From positions 1 through 50,880 of the forward strand of contig JAUNJJ010000012.1 of NCBI GenBank assembly GCA_030533325.1: a DNA stretch of 50,880 bases, in the 5' to 3' direction. Below, piece by piece: positions 42,117 through 50,880 of this stretch (positions are counted from its first letter, which is position 1; each line of letters begins with the position of its first letter). Made by a program: the position numbers and the translations under genes. Under the pieces are notes generated by a model. It did not search any database. It saw nothing but the letters and a program-made list of their open reading frames with translations, and was not told the origin of the DNA. This DNA comes from Oscillospiraceae bacterium (GTDB lineage Bacteria > Bacillota > Clostridia > Oscillospirales > Ruminococcaceae).

Positions 42117-42938
42117 TTGGTTACAAGAATTATATCCGCGGTTGTTGCTGCATTAATCGGAGCAGGTATATTATGTTTTGCACATACTGCTGTTCTTCCG
42201 GCAGCTGTTGCTTTTCTTTCTGTGCTCGGTGTTTTTGAACTGTACAGAGCAAATAAACTGACTGAGTACAAATTAATGACAGCACTTGCATGTACTTTTA
42301 CTGGAATATATCCGTTTCTGGTTGTATACACAAATGTAAAGATTATACAGCTTTTTACAACAGCAGTTATTACAGGAATATTCGCAGCATATCTGCCGCT
42401 TCATAACAGAATGAGTTTTGAAAAGCTTTCATATGCTGTTCTCATGCCTCTTTTGCTCGGAAATTCGATGTCTTCATTATGCAGGCTTGAACTTCTTTCT
42501 GAAAGACATGGAGTAGCATTTATCGTACTTTCGTTATGCGGTGCCTGGGCAGCGGATACTGCGGCCTATTTTACAGGTACATTTTTTGGCAGACACAAAC
42601 TTTGTCCTGAAATAAGTCCTAAGAAAACTGTTGAAGGATTTATCGGCGGTATAGTTTTTGATGGTTTGTTTTTTGTATTATTTAATTCCGTTTATGTTTA
42701 TTTTTTTGCCAGGGATTGCGGTGTTAATTATTTTTCGTCTTTTATCCTCGGAATGATATGTGCTGCTCTTGGCACAGTGGGTGATTTATCTGCTTCATTA
42801 ATAAAGAGACAGTGCGGAATAAAGGATTATGGAAAAATAATGCCCGGACATGGTGGATTTATGGACAGATTTGACAGTGTATTGTTTGTAGTACCGTTTA
42901 TGTACGCTTATCTGTCAGCCATTAACATTTATGTATAA
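42117..42938 (+). CDS. cdsA: Phosphatidate cytidylyltransferase
   Basis: A 273-residue membrane enzyme with about eight helices that makes CDP-diacylglycerol from phosphatidate and CTP. The C-terminal signature is intact: SLIKRQCGIKDYGKIMPGHGG followed by MDRFDS. The start is TTG at 42117, just after the uppS stop, with a G-run (42102-42108) as a poor ribosome site, so translational coupling to uppS is likely. Confidence 0.93.
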   Translation: MVTRIISAVVAALIGAGILCFAHTAVLPAAVAFLSVLGVFELYRANKLTEYKLMTALACTFTGIYPFLVVYTNVKIIQLFTTAVITGIFAAYLPLHNRMSFEKLSYAVLMPLLLGNSMSSLCRLELLSERHGVAFIVLSLCGAWAADTAAYFTGTFFGRHKLCPEISPKKTVEGFIGGIVFDGLFFVLFNSVYVYFFARDCGVNYFSSFILGMICAALGTVGDLSASLIKRQCGIKDYGKIMPGHGGFMDRFDSVLFVVPFMYAYLSAINIYV

Positions 42939-43004
42939 AGCCTTCAGGGCTGTTCCTGTTTTTGTATTAAAAGTACAGAAATAAGTTTATTATTCACGGA
43001 TATT

Positions 43005-43035
43005 AGGGCTAACAGATTGGAAGTTTGTTAGCCCT
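43005..43035 (+). terminator. Hairpin between cdsA and dxr (possible attenuator)
   Basis: 10-bp stem AGGGCTAACA / TGTTAGCCCT with an 11-nt loop, followed by GTATTTTC. It ends 16 nt before the dxr ribosome site. It could be a partial terminator inside the operon or a regulated leader. Confidence 0.5.
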
Positions 43036-43063
43036 GTATTTTCTTTGTTTCGGAGGGAAAGTT

Positions 43064-44206
43064 ATGAAAAGGATATCAGTATTAGGTTCAACGGGTTCAA
43101 TAGGACTTCAGTCTCTTGACGTTGCACGTAAACATAGCCTTGATATTCAGGCACTTGCGGCACATAGCAGCTGGAGGAAGCTTGAAGAGCAGGCGAGAGA
43201 ATTTTCGCCTCGCTATGTATGCATTTATGATGAGAAATATTATTCTGATTTAAAAAAATCGCTGGCAGATACAGATATTAAAGTGTTATCCGGAATGGAT
43301 GGGCTGTGTGAGATAGCCTCCAGCCGGGAAACAGACATTCTTCTTAATTCAGTTGTAGGTATGGTTGGACTTCTTCCTACACTTACTGCAATAGACAATG
43401 GAAAGGATATTGCTCTTGCAAATAAAGAAACTCTTGTTGCCGGCGGAAATCTTGTTATGTCAGCTGCTGAAAAAAAAGGTGTGAATATTTTCCCGGTTGA
43501 TTCCGAACATTCTGCAATATTTCAGTGTCTGCAGGGTAACAGCATGAATAAAATAAGTAAAATTATTCTTACTGCCTCCGGAGGTCCTTTCTTTGGAAAA
43601 ACGAAAAAGGATCTTGAAAATGTAACGGCAGCTGAGGCGCTTAATCATCCTAACTGGAGTATGGGCAATAAAATAACTATAGATTCATCTACTCTCATGA
43701 ATAAAGGGCTTGAATTTATTGAGGCAAAGTGGTTGTTTGATCTGACTCCGGATCAGATTGAAATAGTAGTACACAGACAGAGTGTACTTCATTCTGCTGT
43801 GCAGTTCGAGGATTATTCTGTCATCGGACAGATGGGAGTTCCGGATATGAGAATTCCGATTCAGTATGCAATTCTTTATCCGGAAAGAACAGAATGCCCT
43901 GTAAGTCCGCTGTCCCTGACAGATTACGGAACTCTGACGTTTGAAAAACCAGATATGGGAACATTTGACTGCCTTGCTGTCTGCATAGAGGCTATAAAAA
44001 GGGGAGGAGCATATCCGTGTATCGTAAACGCAGCAAATGAAGTTGCAGTTCAGTTTTTCCTTGATGGAAAGATTAAGTTCCTGCAAATAGGTGAACTTGT
44101 AAGAAGTGCATTTGAACATTTTGAATACAGAGAAATCAGAAGTTATGATGATGTAATTTCTGCAGATATGGCTGCAAGAGAATACGTTATGAATGCTTTA
44201 AAATAA
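43064..44206 (+). CDS. dxr: 1-deoxy-D-xylulose 5-phosphate reductoisomerase
   Basis: A 380-residue NADPH enzyme of the MEP isoprenoid pathway. Motifs: RISVLGSTGSIGLQSLD (NADPH fold), ALANKETLVAGG, FPVDSEHSAIFQCLQG (metal-binding Asp and Glu), LTASGGPFFG, HPNWSMGNKITIDSSTLMNKGLE (two segments) and HRQSVLHSAVQF. I start at ATG 43064 because GGAGGG (43052-43057) lies in front of it; the longer upstream frame runs through a hairpin. It works in the same pathway as ispG, three genes on. Confidence 0.96.
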   Translation: MKRISVLGSTGSIGLQSLDVARKHSLDIQALAAHSSWRKLEEQAREFSPRYVCIYDEKYYSDLKKSLADTDIKVLSGMDGLCEIASSRETDILLNSVVGMVGLLPTLTAIDNGKDIALANKETLVAGGNLVMSAAEKKGVNIFPVDSEHSAIFQCLQGNSMNKISKIILTASGGPFFGKTKKDLENVTAAEALNHPNWSMGNKITIDSSTLMNKGLEFIEAKWLFDLTPDQIEIVVHRQSVLHSAVQFEDYSVIGQMGVPDMRIPIQYAILYPERTECPVSPLSLTDYGTLTFEKPDMGTFDCLAVCIEAIKRGGAYPCIVNAANEVAVQFFLDGKIKFLQIGELVRSAFEHFEYREIRSYDDVISADMAAREYVMNALK

Positions 44207-44231
44207 AAATACAACAAATGAGGTTAATATA

Positions 44232-45344
44232 ATGAATATTATCATCGCACTTGTAATGTTTGGCGTTCTTGTTGCCATTCATGAATTTGGTCATTTCGCT
44301 GTTGCAAAACTCAGCGGAATAAAAGTTAATAAATTTGCCATTGGTATGGGACCAGTGCTTTTTAAGTTTAACAAAGGAGAAACTGAATATTCACTCAGAC
44401 TTTTTCCGGTAGGCGGTTACTGCGCAATGGAGGGCGAAGATGATGCAAGTGAAGACAGTCGTGCTTTCAGAAATAAACCTGTAAAAAACAGAATAGGTGT
44501 TGTACTTGCCGGACCGGTAATGAATCTTATACTTGGATTTATACTCTCTCTTGTAACAGTCGGATTCTTCTCAGATATAATAAAAACCAATACAATACGG
44601 GAATTTTATCCGAATGCAATGAGTGAACAGACAGGACTTATGACCGGGGATGAGATTATAAGTATGGACGGAACCCGCATTTTTACTACAAGTGATATTT
44701 CATACAAGTTTACAAACAGTAAGGACGGGGTATTTGATCTTGTTGTAAAACGTGACGGAAAAAAGGTAAAACTTAATGATGTAAAATTTTATCGTAAATA
44801 TTATTACTATATAGAAGGACCGACGGATGAAATACCGTATGAACACTATGTAACCTTTGACACCAGGGAAGAATACACCGGTGACGAGAAACTTGAAGTT
44901 GCAGAAACAAATGTTGACTTCAAAGTTTTCAAAGAGGAAAAGAAAACCTTTATTAACATGGTGAGTTATGCTGTAAGAGATTCTCTCAGTACAGCAAGGC
45001 TTATCTGGATGTCGTTCATAGACCTTATAAGAGGAAAGTACGGACTGAATGATCTTTCAGGACCGGTAGGTATAGTAACTGCAATTGGTACAGTGAGGAC
45101 ATACGGCATGGAAAGCCTTATGAATCTGATTGTAATGATTACTATAAACCTCGGTATATTCAACCTTCTTCCGCTCCCTGCACTTGACGGGGGACGTCTG
45201 GTATTTCTCATTATAGAGGGAATACGTAAAAAACCTGTTCCGCCTGAAAAGGAAGGAATGGTTCACCTCATTGGTATAGCTTGTCTTATGATTCTTATGG
45301 GGGTTATTACAGTAAGTGATATCTTAAAGCTGACTGGAAAATAA
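44232..45344 (+). CDS. rseP: RIP metalloprotease RseP (site-2 protease)
   Basis: A 370-residue intramembrane zinc protease. The first helix has the active site H17-E-F-G-H21, and the C-terminal helix has the third ligand in LPLPALDGGR. A PDZ domain lies in the middle (about residues 120-180) and is extended by a charged insertion. It trims signal peptide remnants or anti-sigma factors in the membrane. GAGG precedes the ATG. Its place between dxr and ispG is usual for Firmicutes. Confidence 0.95.
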   Translation: MNIIIALVMFGVLVAIHEFGHFAVAKLSGIKVNKFAIGMGPVLFKFNKGETEYSLRLFPVGGYCAMEGEDDASEDSRAFRNKPVKNRIGVVLAGPVMNLILGFILSLVTVGFFSDIIKTNTIREFYPNAMSEQTGLMTGDEIISMDGTRIFTTSDISYKFTNSKDGVFDLVVKRDGKKVKLNDVKFYRKYYYYIEGPTDEIPYEHYVTFDTREEYTGDEKLEVAETNVDFKVFKEEKKTFINMVSYAVRDSLSTARLIWMSFIDLIRGKYGLNDLSGPVGIVTAIGTVRTYGMESLMNLIVMITINLGIFNLLPLPALDGGRLVFLIIEGIRKKPVPPEKEGMVHLIGIACLMILMGVITVSDILKLTGK

Positions 45345-45386
45345 CCGGAGTTTTTTCTTTATAAAATGTAATACGGAGGAATATAA

Positions 45387-46424
45387 ATGAAAGAAGTTAA
45401 ACGCGTCAAGGTTGGAGACTTTACATTTGGCGACGGACATATTTATATACAGTCAATGCTCAATGTAAGCTCCGAAGATATAGAAGGCAGTGTAAAACAG
45501 GCAGTCGCACTCGAAAAAGCCGGCTGTGAAATAGTACGTGCGGCTATTCCTGACAAAAATGCTGTTGCGCTTATTCCTGCCATAAAAGAAGCTGTAAATA
45601 TTCCGCTTGTTGCTGATATTCATTTTGATTACCGTCTTGCGCTTATGGCTGCTGAAGCCGGAGTAGATAAAATCAGAATCAATCCCGGCAATATTGGTGA
45701 CATGGACAGAGTTAAAGCTGTTGCTGATGCATGTAAAGCAAGAAACATACCTATTCGTATAGGGGTAAATTCGGGTTCAGTCGAAAAGGAAGTGCTTGCA
45801 AAATATGGTGGTCCGACTCCGGATGCTCTTGTTGAAAGTGCTATGAATCATGTTAAGCTCCTTAACAGATATGACTTCGATGATATTGTTATTTCAATTA
45901 AATCATCCAACGTAAAAAATATGATAGCCGCTTACAGAAAGATGAGCGAAACTGCTGATTATCCGCTTCACTTAGGAGTTACAGAAGCAGGAACTGAAAG
46001 AATGGGGATAATTAAGTCTTCTATCGGAATCGGTTCACTCCTTGCTGATGGAATAGGAGATACAATCAGAGTTTCATTAACCGGTGATCCTGTAAGAGAG
46101 GTTTATGCTGCACGTGATATTCTCAAAGGGCTTGGGATGACAGATGGTATTGAATTTGTTTCATGTCCGACATGCGGAAGAACACGTATTGATCTGATAA
46201 AAGTTGCAGGTGAAGTTGAGGATGCACTTGCAGATATAAACAAAAACATTAAGGTAGCAGTTATGGGATGCGTTGTAAACGGACCTGGTGAAGCTAAGGA
46301 AGCTGATATCGGAATTGCCGGAGGAGACGGATGTGCTGTTCTGTTTAAGAAGGGCGAGATTCTCAGAAAGGTATCTGAAGACTGCATTGTAAGCGAATTG
46401 CTTAAAGAAATTGAAAAGCTGTAA
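45387..46424 (+). CDS. ispG: 4-hydroxy-3-methylbut-2-enyl diphosphate synthase
   Basis: A 345-residue iron-sulfur enzyme of the MEP pathway (GcpE) that converts the cyclic diphosphate MEcPP to HMBPP. The TIM-barrel part includes ADIHFDYRLAL and KIRINPGNIG; the C-terminal 4Fe-4S ligands lie in SCPTCGRT and MGCVVNGPGEA, with a conserved Glu downstream. Length is typical of the short bacterial form. GGAGG precedes the ATG. Confidence 0.96.
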   Translation: MKEVKRVKVGDFTFGDGHIYIQSMLNVSSEDIEGSVKQAVALEKAGCEIVRAAIPDKNAVALIPAIKEAVNIPLVADIHFDYRLALMAAEAGVDKIRINPGNIGDMDRVKAVADACKARNIPIRIGVNSGSVEKEVLAKYGGPTPDALVESAMNHVKLLNRYDFDDIVISIKSSNVKNMIAAYRKMSETADYPLHLGVTEAGTERMGIIKSSIGIGSLLADGIGDTIRVSLTGDPVREVYAARDILKGLGMTDGIEFVSCPTCGRTRIDLIKVAGEVEDALADINKNIKVAVMGCVVNGPGEAKEADIGIAGGDGCAVLFKKGEILRKVSEDCIVSELLKEIEKL

Positions 46425-46439
46425 GAACGGAGAGATCTG

Positions 46440-49400
46440 ATGAACGAACTTAATATTCTTGAGTTCCTTAAGGAGTTTAATGTTGAGATACCGGAAAATA
46501 TATCAAGAGGAAGTATTTTTAAAATTACATATACTGTTGATATGCGTTCCTTCTCATTTTATCTGAAGTTTAATGAACTCATTGATTTTGAGAGTACGTT
46601 AAAATTTGAGAACAGTCTGCAGAAAAAGCTGTCAGTTGAAAGAGTAAATATACTTTGTCATTATCCTTCGGAATTATTTACTACTGATTATTTTGAAACA
46701 CTGAAAAAGAAACTCAAAAGAAAGATTTCTGCAGTGAACGGATTCCTTGACAACTGTAATGTTTCGCTGGAAGATGAAAATACGATCAATATAGAACTTA
46801 AAAACGGTGGATACGAACTTCTTGAAAAGTCAAATTTCAGCCGTGAGGTTTCAGCACTTATCAAGCAGGAGTTTGACCTTAACTATAAAGTAAAACTTTC
46901 CGGAGCACTTGAAGTATCTCCGGAAATTCATGATAAAATGATTGAAGAAACACTTGCTTCACTTCCAAAGCATACTGAACAGTTTACTCAGAATAATTCG
47001 TCTGCACCAGCTTCGTCTTCAAAGTCTGATTCTGCTCCGAAAACAGTTAATTTCCGTGAGGTTCAGCTTGGTCAGCTTGGCCTTTCTGCTGAATTTGAAG
47101 ATTCACTCGGCAAACTTATTCGTGGAAGAGAAATCAAAGATCCGGCCGTGCCGATTCGTGATGCTGTTAAAACCCTTAACTCAAAGCTTACAGTATGGGG
47201 TGATGTATTTGAACTTGACAGCAAAGAAATAAAGGGTGACAGAACAGTATTTACTTTTACTGTTACTGACTATACCGGTTCACTTCTTGTAAAAGTTTTT
47301 GAAAAGAATGACAGAATCGCTGAATCGGGGCTTGACACTATTAAAAAGGGAACGAGCATTATTGTAAACGGCAGAATAGATTTTGATAACTTTGCCAAGG
47401 ATATCACAATAATGGCGGATTCAATAATCACTGCAAAGCGCGTTCTGCGTAAGGATAATGCAGAGGTAAAACGAGTAGAGCTTCATATGCATACATCAAT
47501 GTCATCGATGGATGCTGTTACTCCTGCGGAAACTCTGATAAAAAGAGCTCATGACTGGGGACATCCGGCTGTTGCTGTTACAGACCACGGAAATGTTCAG
47601 GCTTTTCCGGAAGCAATGAATACAGTGTCAGGTTTTAAAGACGGATTTAAAATGATATACGGATGTGAGGCCTATGTTGTTAATGATATCGATATTCCGA
47701 AGATACTTAGCAAATATGATGACAGGAGTATAAATGATGAGATTATTATTTTTGATGTTGAGACAACAGGTCTTAGCAGCAAGAATGACCGTCTTACTGA
47801 AATTGGTGCTGTAAAGGTTCGTAACCTTCAGATTATTGATGAGTTTAATACATTTGTAAATCCCGGTATGCCTATTCCTCCGAATATAACTGAGCTGACA
47901 GGTATAACCAACGCAATGGTTGAAAATGCCCCGTCTGAAGCTGAAGCTCTGAGAAAATTTATGGAATACTGCGGTGATAACCCTGTTCTTGCTGCACATA
48001 ATGCTTCATTTGACACATCATTTATAAATGAGTGTGCTTCCAGAAACAATATTACCTTTGAATACAAATATATTGACACACTTTATCTTTGTCGCGCTGT
48101 TTTAACCGAGCTGAACAAGCATAAGCTTGATACAGTGGCAAAGCATCTTAAACTTGGAAAATTTGAACATCACAGAGCTTCTGATGATGCAAGAATGCTT
48201 GCGAAAATCTACATTAAGATTATTGAAAATATCAGGACTGAAAAAAATATTAATATTCTTTCAGATCTTAATACCAACATTGAAGATATAGATGTAAAAA
48301 AACTTAAATCATATCATCAGATAGTTCTTGTAAAAAACCAGCTTGGACTAAAAAATCTTTACAAGCTGGTTTCATACGGACATCTTGATTATTTCTATAA
48401 AAAACCTCTTATGCCAAAGTCAGTTCTTCAGAAACACAGAGAAGGACTTATATTCGGAAGTGCCTGTGAAGCCGGTGAACTGTTTCAGGCGATAGTCGAA
48501 AATCAGCCGCACAGCAGGATTGTTGAACTGGCAAAGTTTTACGACTATCTGGAAATACAGCCTCATGCAAATAATGCATTTATGTTAAGGAACGGTACTG
48601 CCAGGGACGAAGAAGAACTTAAGGAATACAATAAGAAAATTGTTGAACTTGGTGAAGAGCTTGGAATTCCTGTAGTAGCGACCTGTGACGTTCATTTCAT
48701 AGACAAGGATGATGCTATATTCAGAAAAATCCTTCAGACCGGAAACGGATTTAAGGATAACGACCAGCCGCCGCTATATCTTCGTACAACTGATGAAATG
48801 CTGAGGGAATTTGATTATCTTGGTGAAGAGAAGGCATATGAGGTTGTTGTAAAAAATACAAATCTCATTGCTGATATGATAGAAGAGGTAAGACCTATTC
48901 CAAAGGGAACATATACACCAACTATTGACGGAGCGGAAGAAGATCTTATAAGAATCACTCATGAAAAGGCACATGAAATATATGGTGATCCTCTTCCTGA
49001 AATAGTTGAGAAGAGACTGGACAGGGAGCTTTCCTCAATTATAAAGCACGGATTTGCCGTTCTTTATATTATCGCCCAGAAGCTTGTATGGAATTCAGTG
49101 GAACACGGTTATCAGGTTGGTTCACGAGGCTCGGTTGGTTCATCATTCGTTGCCTCGATGGCTGGAATCTCTGAAGTTAATCCTCTTTGTCCGCACTATA
49201 TCTGCCCTAAGTGCAAGTACAGTGAATTTGATACAACGGGAACATACGGCTCGGGATTTGATTTGCCGCAGAAAAACTGTCCTAAGTGTGACACAGATAT
49301 GCTCAGAGAGGGTCATGATATTCCGTTTGAAACCTTCCTTGGATTTGACGGAGATAAGGCTCCTGATATTGACCTTAACTTCTCCGGTGAGTATCAGTCA

Positions 49401-50792
49401 TCTGCCCACAGATATACAGAACAGCTCTTTGGCAGAGACAATGTATTTAAAGCCGGAACCATTTCCACAGTTGCTGAAAAAACAGCCTTCGGCTATGCGA
49501 AGGGTTACTGTTCTGATATGAACCTTGAAGTAAATACGGCTGAAATACTGAGACTTGCGAAGGGATGTACCGGTGTCAAGAAAACTACCGGTCAGCACCC
49601 TGGAGGAATGGTTGTTGTTCCTAACGACTATGAGGTTTATGACTTTACTCCTGTCCAGCATCCTGCGGATTCCACGGACAGTGATGTTATCACGACACAC
49701 TTCGACTTCCATTCGCTTCATGATACTATCCTTAAGCTTGATGAACTTGGACATGTCGTGCCTACACTCTACAAACATCTTGAGGATATGACGGGTATTC
49801 TTATAAAGGATGTTCCTACCTCTGATCAGGATGTTATCAGAATGATAACGGATGCTTCAGTATTAGGGGTTGATGGTGAAGATATTTTCTGCCCGACAGG
49901 AAGTCTTGGTATTCCTGAAATGGGTACCGGATTTACAATTCAGATGCTTATGGACTCCAAACCAACAAAATTCAGTGATTTCCTTCAGGTATCCGGACTT
50001 TCACACGGTACTGACGTATGGCTTGGAAATGCGAAGGATCTTATTGACCAGAAAATCTGTACTATTTCGGATGTTATCGGTACCCGTGACAGTATTATGA
50101 CTTATCTGCTTTATAAGGGTGTTGAGCCTAAGCAGGCGTTCCAGATAATGGAGGATACACGAAAGGGAAAGGCACCTAAGACGTTTACTCCGGAAAGAAT
50201 ACAGATGCTTAAGGATCATAATGTTCCTGACTGGTATATTGACAGTTGTCTTAAGATTAAATACATGTTCCCGAAGGCACATGCTGCGGCATATGTTATC
50301 GCTGCGATTAAGCTTGCCTGGTTCAAGCTTCACATGCCGCTTGAATTTTATGCAACCTACTTTACAGTCCGCGGAACTGACTTTGACGCAACGACAGCGG
50401 TTCTTGGACGGGAAGCTGTTCATGACAAGATTATTGCTCTCAGAGAAATGGGAAATGAACGTTCCGCAAAGGAAACGGCTACACTGGATACACTTTATAT
50501 AATAAACGAAATGCTCGTCAGGGGATATGAATTTCTTCCGCTCGATCTTTATAAATCACATGCGAACAAATTTCTGATTGAGGACGGGAAAATAAGAATT
50601 CCGTTCAGTTCAATTCCAGGTATAGGCGGGGCAGCTGCGAATAATCTTTATAAGGCAGCGCAGGAGAGAAATTTTATTTCTATTGAAGAGTTTCAGGCTA
50701 ATAGTGGTGCGAGTAAGTCGGTTATTGAGTTGTTTGAGAAGATGGGGACGTTTGGGGATTTGCCTAAATCGAGTCAGATGACATTATTTTGA
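46440..50792 (+). CDS. polC: DNA polymerase III PolC-type alpha subunit
   Basis: A 1450-residue Gram-positive replicative polymerase, full length. Order: N-terminal domain, OB fold (about 245-335), PHP domain split by the exonuclease (HMHTS at 349-353), DEDDh 3'-5' exonuclease (FDVETTG, D439 and E441), the rest of PHP, polymerase palm with PDIDLNF (D976 and D978), a zinc motif in CPHYICPKCKY and NCPKCD, fingers and a C-terminal helix-hairpin-helix region. It copies the leading strand with the beta clamp; the C-terminus MTLF resembles a clamp-binding end. GGAGAG precedes the ATG. Confidence 0.98.
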   Translation: MNELNILEFLKEFNVEIPENISRGSIFKITYTVDMRSFSFYLKFNELIDFESTLKFENSLQKKLSVERVNILCHYPSELFTTDYFETLKKKLKRKISAVNGFLDNCNVSLEDENTINIELKNGGYELLEKSNFSREVSALIKQEFDLNYKVKLSGALEVSPEIHDKMIEETLASLPKHTEQFTQNNSSAPASSSKSDSAPKTVNFREVQLGQLGLSAEFEDSLGKLIRGREIKDPAVPIRDAVKTLNSKLTVWGDVFELDSKEIKGDRTVFTFTVTDYTGSLLVKVFEKNDRIAESGLDTIKKGTSIIVNGRIDFDNFAKDITIMADSIITAKRVLRKDNAEVKRVELHMHTSMSSMDAVTPAETLIKRAHDWGHPAVAVTDHGNVQAFPEAMNTVSGFKDGFKMIYGCEAYVVNDIDIPKILSKYDDRSINDEIIIFDVETTGLSSKNDRLTEIGAVKVRNLQIIDEFNTFVNPGMPIPPNITELTGITNAMVENAPSEAEALRKFMEYCGDNPVLAAHNASFDTSFINECASRNNITFEYKYIDTLYLCRAVLTELNKHKLDTVAKHLKLGKFEHHRASDDARMLAKIYIKIIENIRTEKNINILSDLNTNIEDIDVKKLKSYHQIVLVKNQLGLKNLYKLVSYGHLDYFYKKPLMPKSVLQKHREGLIFGSACEAGELFQAIVENQPHSRIVELAKFYDYLEIQPHANNAFMLRNGTARDEEELKEYNKKIVELGEELGIPVVATCDVHFIDKDDAIFRKILQTGNGFKDNDQPPLYLRTTDEMLREFDYLGEEKAYEVVVKNTNLIADMIEEVRPIPKGTYTPTIDGAEEDLIRITHEKAHEIYGDPLPEIVEKRLDRELSSIIKHGFAVLYIIAQKLVWNSVEHGYQVGSRGSVGSSFVASMAGISEVNPLCPHYICPKCKYSEFDTTGTYGSGFDLPQKNCPKCDTDMLREGHDIPFETFLGFDGDKAPDIDLNFSGEYQSSAHRYTEQLFGRDNVFKAGTISTVAEKTAFGYAKGYCSDMNLEVNTAEILRLAKGCTGVKKTTGQHPGGMVVVPNDYEVYDFTPVQHPADSTDSDVITTHFDFHSLHDTILKLDELGHVVPTLYKHLEDMTGILIKDVPTSDQDVIRMITDASVLGVDGEDIFCPTGSLGIPEMGTGFTIQMLMDSKPTKFSDFLQVSGLSHGTDVWLGNAKDLIDQKICTISDVIGTRDSIMTYLLYKGVEPKQAFQIMEDTRKGKAPKTFTPERIQMLKDHNVPDWYIDSCLKIKYMFPKAHAAAYVIAAIKLAWFKLHMPLEFYATYFTVRGTDFDATTAVLGREAVHDKIIALREMGNERSAKETATLDTLYIINEMLVRGYEFLPLDLYKSHANKFLIEDGKIRIPFSSIPGIGGAAANNLYKAAQERNFISIEEFQANSGASKSVIELFEKMGTFGDLPKSSQMTLF

Positions 50793-50841
50793 TTTTGGTT
50801 GTTAAATTGAAGGTGGAGATTAAGGGTGATGGCTTTGTTTT

Positions 50842-50864
50842 GCAGGGCTTTGCGGTCGCCCTGC
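50842..50864. repeat. GC-rich palindrome after polC
   Basis: GCAGGGC, 9-nt loop, GCCCTGC, then CACCTTCGCAGTCGCAT to the window end. No T-run follows. The local GC content is higher than in the rest of the window, suggesting the start of an interspersed repeat. Confidence 0.45.
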
Positions 50865-50880
50865 ACCTTCGCAGTCGCAT

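Overview
The window looks like chromosomal DNA of an anaerobic, fibre-degrading Firmicute of the Ruminococcus type, closest in character to the cellulosome-forming R. flavefaciens group. The basis is AT-rich DNA with TTGACA/TATAAT promoters and GGAGG ribosome sites, two type I dockerin proteins with Ca-binding loops, two GH9 cellulases, a GH5 glucanase, a V-type ATPase and a PolC-type replicase. Species assignment is inference; no rRNA or tRNA gene was seen.

Left part (1-5.8 kb). A leftward set of arsR, an ArsP-type permease and a small two-cluster ferredoxin with a Cys-rich tail comes first. Next is a leftward two-gene unit: a secreted, cysteine-free dockerin protein carrying six Tyr-Gly motifs (PVYGTYP type), translationally coupled to a radical SAM/SPASM enzyme. 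This pair is the strongest candidate for an undescribed system, a peptide-modifying enzyme whose substrate would be displayed through a dockerin. Rightward lysA and a small Cys-rich protein follow.

Polysaccharide region (5.8-13.6 kb). A GH9 enzyme with a C-terminal membrane anchor, recQ, and a GH9 enzyme with a dockerin sit in a row. The dockerin GH9 has a long leader with possible alternative RNA pairings.

Energy block (13.7-25.7 kb). An ACT-domain/UPF0210 pair is followed closely by a nine-gene V-type ATPase operon (stalk, C, I, K, F, E, A, B, D) and by a coupled ABC-F (Uup-like) gene.

Mixed region (25.8-39.8 kb). This holds a BaiN/HI0933-type flavoprotein, a GH5 enzyme without signal peptide that has a beta-sandwich inserted in its barrel, a fusion of a sugar isomerase/epimerase-like TIM barrel with an acyl-CoA synthetase, a C39-like lipoprotein and an XRE regulator. 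It also holds several signalling genes: a hybrid histidine kinase, an AbrB protein with extra cysteines, a pseudo-receiver/winged-helix regulator and a degenerate-GGDEF/EAL protein. A lipoprotein cyclophilin closes the region.

Right part (40-50.8 kb). The conserved Firmicute housekeeping run pyrH-frr-uppS-cdsA-dxr-rseP-ispG-polC ends the window. Most transcription units have a recognisable sigma-A type promoter and a hairpin terminator, listed individually.
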